Shown here in pieces: positions 16,014-26,479 of a DNA stretch of 64,000 nucleotides (its first letter is position 1; every line of letters starts with the position of its first letter). This stretch comes from Tenuibacillus multivorans (GTDB lineage Bacteria; Bacillota; Bacilli; Bacillales; Alkalibacillaceae): the NCBI RefSeq assembly GCF_900103915.1, contig NZ_FNIG01000006.1:1-64000 (forward strand), read 5' to 3'. Both the position numbers and the translations under genes were made by a program. Below the pieces are notes generated by a model. It searched no databases and was not told the DNA's origin. It worked only from the letters and a program-made list of their open reading frames with translations.

Positions 16014-17417
16014 ATGGAAAATTTGATGCGATTAATTCCACCTATCCATGAATTAATGGAAGACCCTACTGTTTTAGACCTTCAAAAACAATTAAACATG
16101 TCTAATTCGATGATTAAATCATCGTTACAGGAAGCAACGACATACATTAGAAATCAAATCCGTGACCAGCAGGCAACATTTGAAGATAGTGGAGACATAA
16201 AACAAGTCATTATGAGTCGTGCTGAACATACTTTGTTAGATTATCTTAAACCAAATTTAATGCCTGTGATCAACGGTACAGGTACTGTTTTACATACAAA
16301 TTTAGGAAGAGCCCGATTAGCTGAGTCTGCCATTGAACAAATGGTCAAGGTAGCCAAACAATATTCAACATTAGAATACGATGTTGAATCTGGAAAAAGA
16401 GGATCCCGAAACAAAATCGTAGAGCAATATATAAAAGATGTGACAGGGGCTGAGGCTGCGATTGTCGTTAATAATAATGCCGCGAGTGTTTATATGGTAT
16501 TATCAGCCTTTTCAAAAGGACATGAGGCCATTGTTTCAAGGGGTGAATTAGTTGAGATAGGCGGAAGCTTTCGCATATCATCGATTATGGAAGAGAGCGG
16601 GACACGCCTTAGGGAGATTGGAACGACTAACAAAACCCATTTATACGATTTTCAACAAGCCATTAACGAAGAAACTAATATGATTATGAAAGTACATACG
16701 AGTAACTTTCATATGATTGGATTTACCCAATCCGTACCGAGGCATGATTTAGTTTCATTAGCACATGATCATCACCTCATATATTACGAAGATCTAGGAA
16801 GCGGCATGATATATGACTTATCGCAGCATGGAATTGGTCACGAACCTTTAGTGAAAGATGTCATCGAGTCTGGTGCTGACCTTGTGTCATTTAGTGGTGA
16901 TAAGCTATTAGGAGGTCCGCAGGTTGGAATTATTGCAGGCAAGAAAAAATGGATTGATCAATTAAAAAAGCATCAACTAGCTCGAGTGTTACGAGTTGAT
17001 AAAATGACTTACGCTGCTTTAGAAGAAACGTTAAAGCTACTCATCCAAGAAAAGCATCAGTCTATTCCAACAATTAGGGATATTCTAGTTAGTCAAGATG
17101 AGCTTAAATCACGTGTCCAAGCATTTATGCAACGAGTACCGCATTATATTAAATCATCATTAGTTACTGATGAAACTAAATTAATCTCCAAAGTAGGGGG
17201 AGGAACTTTACCAGAGATTGAATTGCCTTCATATGGTATTCGAATGTCAAGTCAAGCTATTTCAGCTGAAAAGATTAGTGAACAATTAAGAAGAATGGAT
17301 CCAGTTATAATTGTACGGGTTGAACAAAATGATGTCATAATGGATTTTCGTACCATTAGCCAAGAGGAGGAGGACCTAGTTTTAAATCATTTGATTGAAC
17401 TATCCAATTCCTTTTAA
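16014..17417 (+). CDS. selA: SelA, L-seryl-tRNA(Sec) selenium transferase
   Basis: 467 residues, full length. A PLP enzyme converting Ser-tRNA-Sec to Sec-tRNA-Sec with selenophosphate. The PLP lysine is Lys297 in SFSGDKLLGGPQ. Other family marks are INGTGTVLHTNLGRARLAE and VVNNNAASVYMVL. ATG 16014 has AAAGG at longer spacing; a second ATG at 16026 (MRLIPPIHELMED) is also possible. It completes the set SelA, SelB, SelD and tRNA-Sec. Confidence 0.96.
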   Translation: MENLMRLIPPIHELMEDPTVLDLQKQLNMSNSMIKSSLQEATTYIRNQIRDQQATFEDSGDIKQVIMSRAEHTLLDYLKPNLMPVINGTGTVLHTNLGRARLAESAIEQMVKVAKQYSTLEYDVESGKRGSRNKIVEQYIKDVTGAEAAIVVNNNAASVYMVLSAFSKGHEAIVSRGELVEIGGSFRISSIMEESGTRLREIGTTNKTHLYDFQQAINEETNMIMKVHTSNFHMIGFTQSVPRHDLVSLAHDHHLIYYEDLGSGMIYDLSQHGIGHEPLVKDVIESGADLVSFSGDKLLGGPQVGIIAGKKKWIDQLKKHQLARVLRVDKMTYAALEETLKLLIQEKHQSIPTIRDILVSQDELKSRVQAFMQRVPHYIKSSLVTDETKLISKVGGGTLPEIELPSYGIRMSSQAISAEKISEQLRRMDPVIIVRVEQNDVIMDFRTISQEEEDLVLNHLIELSNSF

Positions 17418-17614
17418 AGTGTATTTTATTTGTATAATTTCTTAAACAAGGATACGCTTTAATTGAATGAAACATTTATACTAGTAAAATTTTTTCCCAA
17501 ACATTTTACTTATGCTAGGTTTTCAGATAAAATGTAATAGTGCATAAATGGTGTGCTTTCAAACATGATGGAATCATCTATTAAACTACGTAACTACATT
17601 AAGGGGGTAAAAGC

Positions 17615-20329
17615 ATGACAAGTAATAGTGCCTTTAATGCGAAGAAACAATTTGAATTGAATGGCAAAACGTATAATTACTATCATTTAAAAGCATTGGA
17701 AGAGCAAGGCTTAGGAAATATTTCACGCCTGCCTTTTACAATTCGCGTGCTTTTAGAATCTGTATTACGTCAACATGACGGTCATGTTATTAAAGATGAA
17801 CACATTGAAAAACTAGCAAAATGGGGAAAAGGGGATTCAGTAGATGTTCCTTTCAAACCATCTCGCGTTATCTTGCAAGACTTTACTGGGGTTCCAGCTG
17901 TAGTAGACTTAGCTTCCTTACGTAAAGCAATGGTAGATATGGGTGGTAGCCCAGACCAGATCAATCCGGAAGTACCAGTTGATTTAGTTATTGACCACTC
18001 TGTTCAAGTTGATCAATATGGTACCCCTAATGCTTTAAAAGCAAACATGGAAATTGAATTCGATCGAAACAAAGAGCGTTATGAATTTTTACATTGGGCT
18101 CAAAAAGCCTTTGATAATTATCGTGCTGTTCCACCAGCAACAGGTATTGTGCACCAAGTTAACTTAGAGTACATCGCAAGCGTCGTACATGAGATAGAAA
18201 AAGGCGACGGCACATATGATGCCTTCCCTGATACATTAGTCGGTACTGACTCACATACAACCATGATTAACGGTCTTGGTGTATTAGGTTGGGGTGTCGG
18301 TGGTATTGAGGCAGAAGCAGGTATGCTTGGTCAACCATCATACTTCCCTACACCAGAAGTTGTCGGTGTTAAACTAACAGGTAATTTCCCAGAAGGTACA
18401 ACAGCAACCGACCTTGCACTAAAAGTTACACAAGTTTTACGTGAGAAAAAAGTTGTCGGTAAATTTGTTGAATTCTTTGGTCCAGGTCTATCAGAGATGC
18501 CACTTGCTGACCGTGCAACTATTTCTAACATGGCACCTGAATACGGGGCAACTTGTGGTTTCTTCCCAGTTGACGAAGAATCATTGAACTATATGCGTTT
18601 AACAGGACGTTCAGATGAGCATATTCAACTTGTTAAAGAATATCTACAGAAGAACGATCTATTCTATACACCAGATCAAGAGGATCCAGAATTCACTGAA
18701 CTTGTTGAGATTAACTTATCTGAACTAGAACCAAACCTATCAGGACCTAAACGTCCACAAGACTTAATTCCTTTATCTGAAATGAAAAATTCATTCAATA
18801 AAGCACTAACAGCTCCAGCAGGAAACCAAGGCTTTGGATTAACTGATAAGGAAAAAGACAAAGAAGCTGTTGTGAAGTTTAAAGACGGTTCTGAAGCTAC
18901 GATGAAAACTGGTGCAGTGGCCATTGCGGCAATCACATCTTGTACCAACACTTCTAACCCACACGTTATGTTAGGTGCAGGACTACTGGCTAAAAATGCA
19001 GTTGAAAAAGGTCTAAATGTTCCTGAATATGTTAAAACATCACTAGCTCCTGGTTCTAAGGTTGTAACAAACTACTTAGAAAACTCAGGATTAATGGAAT
19101 ACTTGAATCAATTAGGCTTTAACTTAGTCGGGTACGGTTGTACGACATGTATCGGTAACTCTGGTCCTTTACTACCAGAAATTGAAGAAGCTATTGCTGA
19201 ATCTGACTTAACAGCTGCATCTGTTCTTTCTGGTAACCGTAACTTTGAAGGTCGTATTCACCCACTCGTACGTGCAAACTATCTTGCTTCACCACCATTA
19301 GTTGTGGCATATGCGCTTGCAGGTACTGTAGACATTGACATCTTAAATGAACCACTTGGTCAAGATAAAGATGGAAATGATGTGTACTTTAAAGATATCT
19401 GGCCTTCATCTGACGAAATTAAGGCAGAAATCTCAAAAGTTGTAACACCTGAAATTTTCCGTAAAGAATATGAAGAAGTCTTTAATTCAAATGAAAAATG
19501 GAATGAAATCCAAACAACAGATGAACCATTATACGAGTGGGATGATGACTCAACTTATATTCAAAACCCACCATTCTTTGAGGAGATGTCTAAAGATCCA
19601 AGAGAAGTCAAACCATTAAATGGATTACGTGTAGTTGGTAAATTTGGAGATTCTGTAACAACAGACCACATTTCACCAGCCGGCGCTATTCCTAAAGATA
19701 TGCCAGCAGGTCGATATTTAATGGAAAAAGATGTATCACCTCGTAACTTTAACTCTTATGGTTCTCGTCGTGGTAACCATGAAGTCATGATGCGTGGTAC
19801 GTTCGGTAATATCCGTATCCGTAATGAAATTGCAGGTGATAAAGAAGGTGGTTTCACAACTTACTGGCCAACAGGTGACATCATGCCGATTTACGATGCA
19901 GCGATGAAATATAAAGAAGATGGCACTGGATTATGTGTTATCGCTGGTAAAGACTATGGTATGGGAAGCTCACGTGACTGGGCAGCCAAAGGTACGGATC
20001 TTTTAGGTATTGAGACAGTTATTGCTGAAAGCTTCGAACGTATTCACCGTTCTAACCTAGTTATGATGGGCGTATTACCACTTCAATTCCAAGAAGGTGA
20101 CAGCATTGAATCACTCGGTTTAACAGGTAAAGAAACATTCGATGTTCAAGTAACTGAAGGTGTTAAACCACATGACTTAGTTAAAGTAACAGCAACAGAC
20201 GAAGATGGAAACCAAAAAGAATTTGAAGTAATTGCACGTTTCGATAGTGATGTAGAAGTTGATTACTACCGTCACGGCGGTATTCTTCAAATGGTTCTTC
20301 GTAATAAGTTACAGACACAAAATGCGTAA
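17615..20329 (+). CDS. acnA: aconitate hydratase (aconitase A)
   Basis: 904 residues, the full length of bacterial AcnA (B. subtilis CitB). It isomerises citrate and isocitrate in the TCA cycle; the apo form of the family binds iron-responsive mRNAs. The [4Fe-4S] ligands are Cys443 (SCTNTSNP), Cys509 and Cys512 ([13 protein letters not shown]). The C-terminal swivelling domain carries [17 protein letters not shown] precedes ATG 17615. The 197 bases upstream hold no gene; I found no convincing CcpC box. Confidence 0.97.
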   Translation: MTSNSAFNAKKQFELNGKTYNYYHLKALEEQGLGNISRLPFTIRVLLESVLRQHDGHVIKDEHIEKLAKWGKGDSVDVPFKPSRVILQDFTGVPAVVDLASLRKAMVDMGGSPDQINPEVPVDLVIDHSVQVDQYGTPNALKANMEIEFDRNKERYEFLHWAQKAFDNYRAVPPATGIVHQVNLEYIASVVHEIEKGDGTYDAFPDTLVGTDSHTTMINGLGVLGWGVGGIEAEAGMLGQPSYFPTPEVVGVKLTGNFPEGTTATDLALKVTQVLREKKVVGKFVEFFGPGLSEMPLADRATISNMAPEYGATCGFFPVDEESLNYMRLTGRSDEHIQLVKEYLQKNDLFYTPDQEDPEFTELVEINLSELEPNLSGPKRPQDLIPLSEMKNSFNKALTAPAGNQGFGLTDKEKDKEAVVKFKDGSEATMKTGAVAIAAITSCTNTSNPHVMLGAGLLAKNAVEKGLNVPEYVKTSLAPGSKVVTNYLENSGLMEYLNQLGFNLVGYGCTTCIGNSGPLLPEIEEAIAESDLTAASVLSGNRNFEGRIHPLVRANYLASPPLVVAYALAGTVDIDILNEPLGQDKDGNDVYFKDIWPSSDEIKAEISKVVTPEIFRKEYEEVFNSNEKWNEIQTTDEPLYEWDDDSTYIQNPPFFEEMSKDPREVKPLNGLRVVGKFGDSVTTDHISPAGAIPKDMPAGRYLMEKDVSPRNFNSYGSRRGNHEVMMRGTFGNIRIRNEIAGDKEGGFTTYWPTGDIMPIYDAAMKYKEDGTGLCVIAGKDYGMGSSRDWAAKGTDLLGIETVIAESFERIHRSNLVMMGVLPLQFQEGDSIESLGLTGKETFDVQVTEGVKPHDLVKVTATDEDGNQKEFEVIARFDSDVEVDYYRHGGILQMVLRNKLQTQNA

Positions 20330-20343
20330 CATTAAACGTTAAT

Positions 20344-20378
20344 AAAAAGCACATCGCCGAATGGCGATGTGCTTTTTT
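20344..20378. terminator. bidirectional terminator between acnA and katE
   Basis: aaaaagcacatcgcc gaat ggcgatgtgctttttt: strong stem with A run before and T run after, serving both convergent genes. Confidence 0.9.
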
Positions 20379-22491
20379 AGGCTTGTTTTCGATCATGATT
20401 TTCTCTAGCCCAATGGCGATGCTGGGCAATGGCTTCAATAAATGCTTCATTAAAATCAGTCAGGTCATTCGTTTCATTTACCGTTACAACGCCTAGGTTG
20501 CTATAAACCTGACCATTATGATCATTGGTATAAGCTATATTATTAACGAGCGTCTTAGAAAGTAATTGTAAAGCATTATTTGTAGCTCCAATAGGTTTAG
20601 CATGTGCATAAGCATCATTGACAAAATCCAATGCCTCTTTATGAGATGTTATCATTTCAATATGTTGTCCACTAGGAATATATAAGGCATCATATAGAAC
20701 CGAGTGGGTATTGGCATAATATTTATCAGGTTCAATCTGATCGCCTTCCATACTCGTTACGGTACTTAATGTTTTACTAACAATCTCAGTGTGGATACCT
20801 TGCTTTTGGAAAGCTACTTTAACTTGTTTTAATTCATTATAACTAAATCCTTCATCGATTAATATCATAACTTTACGTGTTTGCGGTGTTTTAACTGTAT
20901 TTTCTTGACTTAAGGCAGGAGAAGTAGTTGTGATTTTAGGTGTTTCTTTTTTAGCAGGTGGCTCAACACCGATTCCTTTAGCAATTTCTCGTGCTAATGT
21001 TCCATCAACATGATTAAACATATTAACCACGCGTTGTCTGATTTTCTTATCCTTTACATTTCCAACCTCAAAATGGAAGGCTTTAATAATATGGCTTTTT
21101 TCAGATGTCGACATACTATTCCAAAATAACGTAGCTTGGCTAAAGTGGTCATTAAAGCTTTCACTGCGGTTACGAATTTTTCTACCATCAACTTTTTCTT
21201 GATAATGTTCAAAACCGCCCTCATCCCAGGAGGTAGGCATTGGAAAATTATTTCGCATGGAGTTAGCGAAATAGGACACTTTACCTTTATCAATCTGCAT
21301 TCTGTGATAACCTTCGCGCTGATTATTATGAATGGGTACGATTGGTCTATTAATCGGTAATTCATGAAAATTAGGTCCGCCTAAACGTATGAGTTGTGTG
21401 TCGATATAGGAAAATAGCCTACCTTGAAGTAATGGGTCATTCGTAAAATCGATACCGGGTACGATATTTCCCATATGAAAAGCAGCCTGTTCTGTTTCAG
21501 TAAAGAAGTTATCTTGGTTTTTGTTTAATGTCATTTTACCGACAATTCTTACGGGTACTTGCTCTTCAGGCCAAATTTTAGTGGAGTCTAAAATATCAAA
21601 ATCAAAATCGAATTCTTGTTCTTCCTCAATAATTTGAAGCCCGAGCTCGAATTCAGGGTAATCTCCATTGTTTATCGCGTCCCACAAATCTTGACGGTTA
21701 AAATCCGGATTCTTACCAGCTATTTTTTGAACTTCATCCCAAACTAATGAATGAACACCTAGTTTCGGCTTCCAATGGAATTTAACAAATCGAGCCTTTC
21801 CTTGATCATTAACTAGGCGGAAGGTATGTACACCAAAACCTTCCATCATTCTAAAGCTTCTAGGTAAAGCACGATCTGAAAGTAACCACATGATCATGTG
21901 CGCAGTTTCTTGATTGTTGGTAGTCCAATCCCAAAACGTATCATGGGCAGCCGTAGCCTGTGGAATATCATTATCTGGTTCAGGCTTAATGGCATGCACA
22001 ACATCTGGGAACTTAATCGCATCTTGAATAAAAAATACTGGCATATTATTAGCCACCAAATCAAAATTTCCAGCATCTGTATAAAACTTTGTTGCAAAAC
22101 CACGTACATCACGTACCGTATCAGCAGAGCCTCGTGACCCAACAACCGTCGAAAACCTAACAAAAACCGGTGTTTTGACAGAAGGATCTTGTAGGAAGCT
22201 TGCCTTAGTTAAATCAGTTAACGGCTCATAAACTTGAAAGTAACCATGAGCACCAAACCCCCTTGCATGAACGACACGTTCCGGAATACGTTCATTATCA
22301 AAATGCGTCATCTTTTCCCGGAAGTGGAAGTCTTCCATAATGGTTGGGCCTCGTTCACCAGCTTTTAGCGATTCTGAAGTATTCGATACTTTCATTCCTT
22401 GATTAGTGGTCAATTTTTTTCCTTCGTGGTCAACACGTGCATCTTCTAATTGCCTATCTTTTTCCGTTTGTTCATTTTCTCTGTTATCCAT
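20377..22491 (-). CDS. katE: large-subunit catalase (HPII type)
   Basis: 704 residues from ATG 22491, which has GAGGAGG; a longer ORF start at 22515 would place that site inside the gene. Catalytic His is His75 (RVVHARGFGAHG) and the proximal haem Tyr lies in RLFSYIDTQLIRLGGP. A C-terminal extension of about 150 residues (from KVMILIDEGFSYNEL) is the flavodoxin/GATase1-like domain that defines clade 2 catalases. It degrades hydrogen peroxide in the cytoplasm. Not part of the syntenic backbone as I recall it, so probably inserted here. Confidence 0.95.
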   Translation of the reverse strand: MDNRENEQTEKDRQLEDARVDHEGKKLTTNQGMKVSNTSESLKAGERGPTIMEDFHFREKMTHFDNERIPERVVHARGFGAHGYFQVYEPLTDLTKASFLQDPSVKTPVFVRFSTVVGSRGSADTVRDVRGFATKFYTDAGNFDLVANNMPVFFIQDAIKFPDVVHAIKPEPDNDIPQATAAHDTFWDWTTNNQETAHMIMWLLSDRALPRSFRMMEGFGVHTFRLVNDQGKARFVKFHWKPKLGVHSLVWDEVQKIAGKNPDFNRQDLWDAINNGDYPEFELGLQIIEEEQEFDFDFDILDSTKIWPEEQVPVRIVGKMTLNKNQDNFFTETEQAAFHMGNIVPGIDFTNDPLLQGRLFSYIDTQLIRLGGPNFHELPINRPIVPIHNNQREGYHRMQIDKGKVSYFANSMRNNFPMPTSWDEGGFEHYQEKVDGRKIRNRSESFNDHFSQATLFWNSMSTSEKSHIIKAFHFEVGNVKDKKIRQRVVNMFNHVDGTLAREIAKGIGVEPPAKKETPKITTTSPALSQENTVKTPQTRKVMILIDEGFSYNELKQVKVAFQKQGIHTEIVSKTLSTVTSMEGDQIEPDKYYANTHSVLYDALYIPSGQHIEMITSHKEALDFVNDAYAHAKPIGATNNALQLLSKTLVNNIAYTNDHNGQVYSNLGVVTVNETNDLTDFNEAFIEAIAQHRHWARENHDRKQA

Positions 22492-22659
22492 TCTTATATC
22501 CTCCTCGTTTAACATAATCCTAATAAAATCTACACACTAGTTTGTCTAAACAATAACCAATTATTCCACATTTTAACTGTTAACAAAGAATTCATTAATT
22601 TTTAAACAAATAAATATAAGAAAGGTTAATTATTTGATAAGATAAAGGCGTGAAGATAG

Positions 22660-23322
22660 GTGAGGGAATTGACAGATGTAATTGCTCTGGGTCCATTTAG
22701 TATATATGTGCCGCATTTACTATCAATTATGGCGATGTTGCTTACAGCATTATTCGGTATGACCATTGTAAAAAAACATCGCTTACTGGATTACAAAAAA
22801 GCATTTAATCTGATTGTTGATTATTGGATTATTTTATTAGTTACTTGGAAGGTTAGTTACTTTTTATATTACCCTGAAGCCCTGTTACAAAACCCTTTAT
22901 CTGTTATTTATTTTAACGGTGGGGAATTAGGCATAGCACTTGGGGTCTTAAGTGTAGTCGTGTATATATATTATCAACATCAAAAACATCAGATTAAATG
23001 GTTTAATCAGAGCTTATTAGCTCTGTCGGCTGTAATCTTGTTTTGCGGGATAAGCAAGCTGATCGATTTTATTTACATCCCAACTTTATTAAATCTATTG
23101 GAAGGCTTATCTTATCTAGGTTTAATATACTTTTTATTGATTACAAAAAGTTTTCAAACATTTTATACACAAATGAGCTTATTACGGTGGTTATTAATCG
23201 TATGGGTTATTTTTAGAGTTTTTAATGACGCCATTCAGCTCTATTTTAGCTGGTTATTACTAGCTCTAATAGTAGCGTCTGTGACCATTGTATTAGAATC
23301 GATTTTTTCTCGAAAGGAGTAA
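22660..23322 (+). CDS. multi-pass membrane protein, distantly Lgt-like, upstream of a TlpA gene
   Basis: About 220 residues with seven hydrophobic segments. The beginning (ALGPFSIYVPHLLSIMA) and a segment FNGGELGIALGV recall prolipoprotein diacylglyceryl transferase (Lgt), but the catalytic His-Gly and Arg motifs are not evident, so it is at most a non-catalytic relative. GTG 22660 is listed; TTG 22669 directly behind AGGTGAGGG is an equally good start. It ends two bases before the TlpA-like gene, so the two are coupled and may work together in extracytoplasmic thiol chemistry (inference). Confidence 0.65.
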   Translation: MRELTDVIALGPFSIYVPHLLSIMAMLLTALFGMTIVKKHRLLDYKKAFNLIVDYWIILLVTWKVSYFLYYPEALLQNPLSVIYFNGGELGIALGVLSVVVYIYYQHQKHQIKWFNQSLLALSAVILFCGISKLIDFIYIPTLLNLLEGLSYLGLIYFLLITKSFQTFYTQMSLLRWLLIVWVIFRVFNDAIQLYFSWLLLALIVASVTIVLESIFSRKE

Positions 23323-23324
23323 AT

Positions 23325-23903
23325 ATGATGCTGTGGAAAAGACTCATAGCGCTTGGAATTATTCTGTCTCTAATCAGTATTATTGTTTTTAATACAATGA
23401 CTGCAGAGGAGGATCAGGCTGAGAGAGATGGTGCAGTATTTGTGACACCAGAAGGTTCAGATGTCGATACGAGTGGCATTAAAGTTGGAGAAGTTGCGCC
23501 AAATTTCAAACTCACCACATTAGATGGTGAAACGGTTCAATTAAGTGATTTTAGAGGTAAAAAAGTGTTTATCAACTTCTGGGCAACCTGGTGTGCGCCT
23601 TGTAAAGCTGAAATGCCACATATGCAAGATTTTTACGAACAGTACAGTGACGAGGTAGAGGTAATAGCTGTTAACGCGACCGGACAGGAACGAAATAAAA
23701 ATGATGTTGAAACGTTTGTAAAAGATTACGGTTTAACTTTTCCGATCCCATTAGATGAAACGACTGAAGTGACCGCAATGTATCAAGCCGTAAGCTTTCC
23801 GACTACTTTCTTTATTAATACAGAAGGTGATGTCCAGCTTCAACGTAAAGTTGGTCCGATGACCTTTGAAGAAATGGAGAAGAAGATGAATCAGCTTGAT
23901 TAA
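23325..23903 (+). CDS. TlpA/ResA-like thiol-disulfide oxidoreductase
   Basis: 192 residues. One N-terminal membrane anchor (about 6-24) positions a thioredoxin-like domain outside the membrane. The active site is WCAPC (Cys90, Cys93), in the AhpC/TSA-Redoxin type fold with SFPTTFFINTEGDVQ carrying the cis-proline. It likely receives electrons from CcdA and reduces disulfides in exported proteins such as apocytochrome c. It occupies the place of B. subtilis yneN after aconitase. Confidence 0.92.
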   Translation: MMLWKRLIALGIILSLISIIVFNTMTAEEDQAERDGAVFVTPEGSDVDTSGIKVGEVAPNFKLTTLDGETVQLSDFRGKKVFINFWATWCAPCKAEMPHMQDFYEQYSDEVEVIAVNATGQERNKNDVETFVKDYGLTFPIPLDETTEVTAMYQAVSFPTTFFINTEGDVQLQRKVGPMTFEEMEKKMNQLD

Positions 23904-23959
23904 TATGTATATTTTACCAGCTTAATGGTCATCCTTATAGTAAAAAGGAGACGATTAGG

Positions 23960-24106
23960 TTGCGTAAAAAAGACTATTTAACATTTCAAGCTTTAATAGA
24001 AAACGAAAAGGAAAAAATTATGAAGAATCCAGATGAGATGGAGAAGATTTATGACAGGTTAGACGAACGACTAAGTGTCATAAAAAATACTGAAAAACAT
24101 GCATAG
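23960..24106 (+). CDS. small basic FbpB-like protein (48 aa)
   Basis: TTG start 23960 behind AAAAGGAG. The product, with segments KKDYLTFQALIENEKEKI and NPDEMEKIYDRLDERL, fits the Fur-regulated basic protein FbpB family, which has the pattern of a neutral or basic start followed by ENKEEIxxNPExxEKIExRIE. In B. subtilis FbpB acts with the sRNA FsrA in iron sparing. No Fur box is obvious upstream. It stands where sspN lies in B. subtilis. Confidence 0.6.
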   Translation: MRKKDYLTFQALIENEKEKIMKNPDEMEKIYDRLDERLSVIKNTEKHA

Positions 24107-24157
24107 GTCACAAAATCCTTCACAAAATAAAATCAAAATGTGAAGGAGTGAAGTAAG

Positions 24158-24379
24158 TTGACTAAGCATAATCAACCCAAACCAGACGATCGCTCGGATA
24201 ATGTAGAAAAGTTACAAGATAACATCCAAAATACCATTGAAAATATGGAGGAAGCTGAGGCGTCAATGGAAACCGCTTCAGAAGAACAGAAGCAGGCTAT
24301 TCAACAGAAAAATGAGAGAAGACGAGAATCAATTAAAGGTATGCGTGAAGAAGCAAGTGACGAAGCGCATGATCATTAA
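24158..24379 (+). CDS. tlp: small acid-soluble spore protein Tlp
   Basis: 73 residues from TTG 24158 (GAAGGAG upstream). Family marks are DDRSDNVEKLQDNIQNTIENMEEAE, an EEQKQAIQQKNERRRESIKGMREE helix and a charged C-terminus. Tlp is made in the forespore and stored in the spore core. Position before yneP matches B. subtilis. Supports a sporulating host. Confidence 0.92.
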   Translation: MTKHNQPKPDDRSDNVEKLQDNIQNTIENMEEAEASMETASEEQKQAIQQKNERRRESIKGMREEASDEAHDH

Positions 24380-24380
24380 G

Positions 24381-24406
24381 AAAAGTTGGCGGTAAGCCAA
24401 CTTTTT
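24381..24406 (+). terminator. tlp terminator
   Basis: aaaagttggc ggtaa gccaactttttc: nine-pair stem and T run right after the stop codon. Confidence 0.85.
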
Positions 24407-24477
24407 CTTCGTTAAAGACTTACTATGTTAAAATAATAATGTATTTTGTATCATTTTGAATAAGGGAGAGTTACATC

Positions 24478-24897
24478 GTGACGATCAATGAGACAGAAGT
24501 TAAAGTAAGATATCAAGAAACAGACCAAATGGGTGTAGTCTATCATGCGAATTATATCGTATGGTTTGAAATAGGACGAACCCACCTTATCGAACAGTTA
24601 GGTTTCAACTATGCAGATATGGAAGCTGAAGGCATTGTTTCACCCGTCATTGATATTAATGCCAAGTATAAAAAGCCACTTCGATACGGTCAGACTGCTA
24701 CTGTTAGGACATGGATTGATCATTATGACGGTTTCCGAGTGGTTTATGGCTATGAAGTATATACTGAGGATGAACAATTAGCTGTAACAGGAAGCTCATC
24801 ACATGTTTGTGTCAAAAAATCGAATTTCAGACCAATATCGATTAAAAAACATTTTCCAAACTGGGATGAAGCTTATATTAAGGCTATGGAGGATTAA
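24478..24897 (+). CDS. yneP: acyl-CoA thioesterase of the 4HBT/YbgC family (YneP)
   Basis: 139 residues, GTG start 24478 behind AAGGGAGAG. The hot-dog fold signature RYQETDQMGVVYHANYIVWF (residues about 10-29) carries the conserved Asp and His-Ala-Asn-Tyr of 4-hydroxybenzoyl-CoA/YbgC thioesterases. Physiological substrate not known. Followed five bases later by yneQ, as in B. subtilis. Confidence 0.9.
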   Translation: MTINETEVKVRYQETDQMGVVYHANYIVWFEIGRTHLIEQLGFNYADMEAEGIVSPVIDINAKYKKPLRYGQTATVRTWIDHYDGFRVVYGYEVYTEDEQLAVTGSSSHVCVKKSNFRPISIKKHFPNWDEAYIKAMED

Positions 24898-24902
24898 TAC
24901 AT

Positions 24903-25202
24903 ATGGCTTTTGGTTTAAAGCGTGAAGAGCTGAGGGCATGGAAGGAGAAAGTGGAACGTGGAGAAATAGCCTTTATCACTCATTACTGGTTAGATGATCG
25001 GTTTCCAAATATGAAGACCGTCACAAAAGTTGGCTGTCAGGACCTTGATAAATTAATTCAATGGGGTAAAAAATACGGTTTAAAACCGAAGTGGGTTCAC
25101 CATGATAAAAAATATCCACACTATGATTTAATCGGCTCATTCCAGGTAGATATTTTAAAGGCAGAAGGAAAATTAAATCAGTTAGAGCGATTCAAAAAAT
25201 GA
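24903..25202 (+). CDS. yneQ: conserved hypothetical protein YneQ
   Basis: 99 residues, soluble, with no known domain. Segments ITHYWLDDRFPNMKTVTKVGC and KWVHHDKKYPHYDLIGSFQ are distinctive. The name rests on its position directly after yneP and its size. GGAGGATT precedes ATG 24903. Function unknown. Confidence 0.75.
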   Translation: MAFGLKREELRAWKEKVERGEIAFITHYWLDDRFPNMKTVTKVGCQDLDKLIQWGKKYGLKPKWVHHDKKYPHYDLIGSFQVDILKAEGKLNQLERFKK

Positions 25203-25236
25203 GGCAGCCCGAATTATTGGGCTGCCTCATTTTTTG
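25201..25236 (+). terminator. terminator after yneQ, overlapping the yidD end
   Basis: gaggcagccc gaattatt gggctgcctc followed by ATTTTTT. The stem begins in the yneQ stop codon and its right arm lies inside the 3' end of yidD on the other strand. Confidence 0.8.
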
Positions 25237-25456
25237 ATTTCTTTTTTTCTGGAACTGGATCAAAACCACCAGGATGGAATGGGTGGCATTTTAGCACTCG
25301 TTTGACGGTTAAATATAACCCTTTAAACAGACCAAAACGTTGCAAAGCTTCTAGTCCATAAGCTGAACACGTCGGCTGAAACCGGCAAGTTGGCCCTGTT
25401 AATGGCGAAATAAACTTTTGATAAAATTTAATTAAATAAATAAAAATATATTTCAT
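25214..25456 (-). CDS. yidD: YidD, membrane protein insertion efficiency factor
   Basis: 80 residues with the full family signature [33 protein letters not shown] and [19 protein letters not shown]. YidD is a small membrane-associated protein that helps YidC insert proteins. It begins 11 bases after folE2 and is probably cotranscribed with it, away from its usual rnpA-yidC neighbours. Confidence 0.93.
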   Translation of the reverse strand: MKYIFIYLIKFYQKFISPLTGPTCRFQPTCSAYGLEALQRFGLFKGLYLTVKRVLKCHPFHPGGFDPVPEKKKSKNEAAQ

Positions 25457-25467
25457 GGTACATCACA

Positions 25468-26388
25468 CTATTCTTCACGTTTATCAAACGTAATGGAAGC
25501 AATAGCATCATGTAAATGGATTGATTCCTCATTGATACATTTAACATGAAATTGCTTAACCATATCTAGTTCATATAAATCACTTGCAATTAACCGAACC
25601 ATATCCTCGACAAATCGTGGGTTTTCATAGGCTTGTTCGGTTACCATTTTTTCATCAGGTCTTTTTAACACAGGATGAATTCGTGCACTAGCATTAGATT
25701 CCGCTGCTTCTAACAATAATTCTTTCCAATCCTGCTTGTCTTCATCAAATTCTGGATCTAAAGTGATTTCAATCACTACATTGCCACGTTGGTTATGAGC
25801 ACTATATTCGCTAATCTCCTTAGAGCAAGGACATAAGGTTGTAATTTTAGCTTTTAAACCGACCTTGATATCATAACCATTTTCATGATGATATTTAACC
25901 TTTAACCAAGCATCGGCATGGTTCATTCCAATATTTCCTGTATAAGGTGCTTTTCTCTGATAGAACCATGGGAATTCAACTGTGAGTTCCGCATCTTTTT
26001 GTTTTAAGCGTTCTTGTAAATCTTTGGTGAATTTTTTCATAGTTTCTATATCAACGCGAAAGCCTTTATTATAATAGGCCTGCAGTTGTTCTGTAAAACG
26101 GCTCATATTCGTACCTTTTGAACCTTGTGAAATCGTAGATGCAAAGTAGAAGGTACCAATGGTTGTTTGTTCCTTTGGTTCGACATGGCTTGGAACAACG
26201 ATTGGGTGTTTCACATTTGAAACCCCAACAGCATCTAATTCAAATAAAAAGTCTTTTTTTGTATTTTGTAAATCAGCCATTTTATCTTTATCTTGTGGTT
26301 TTGTACGAGGGCCAGGCTCGACAGAACCAAACAATTTATGTCGTTCCTCTTTTGGCGGTAATTGTTTCTTCGAATTAGTCTCGTTCAT
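25468..26388 (-). CDS. folE2: GTP cyclohydrolase FolE2 (type IB)
   Basis: 306 residues from ATG 26388 (AAAGGAG upstream; an earlier ATG at 26406 lies before the site). Conserved segments are ITTLCPCSKEISEYSAHNQRG, with the metal-ligand Cys, and PRFVEDMVR. FolE2 turns GTP into dihydroneopterin triphosphate, first step of folate synthesis, and in many bacteria replaces the zinc enzyme FolE when zinc is scarce. No clear Zur box is visible upstream. Not at this place in B. subtilis. Confidence 0.94.
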   Translation of the reverse strand: MNETNSKKQLPPKEERHKLFGSVEPGPRTKPQDKDKMADLQNTKKDFLFELDAVGVSNVKHPIVVPSHVEPKEQTTIGTFYFASTISQGSKGTNMSRFTEQLQAYYNKGFRVDIETMKKFTKDLQERLKQKDAELTVEFPWFYQRKAPYTGNIGMNHADAWLKVKYHHENGYDIKVGLKAKITTLCPCSKEISEYSAHNQRGNVVIEITLDPEFDEDKQDWKELLLEAAESNASARIHPVLKRPDEKMVTEQAYENPRFVEDMVRLIASDLYELDMVKQFHVKCINEESIHLHDAIASITFDKREE

Positions 26389-26479
26389 ATCTATGACTCC
26401 TTTCAACTAGAGCAAGTATCTATCACGATACACAGATTAAGTATACATGAATAAAAAGAAGTATTTCAATTTATTGAAC

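Noticed and set aside
22530-22620. Sigma-B-like promoter (GTTTAG-N12-GTAGAT) before katE
   Set aside because: The -10 half departs too far from GGGTAT.
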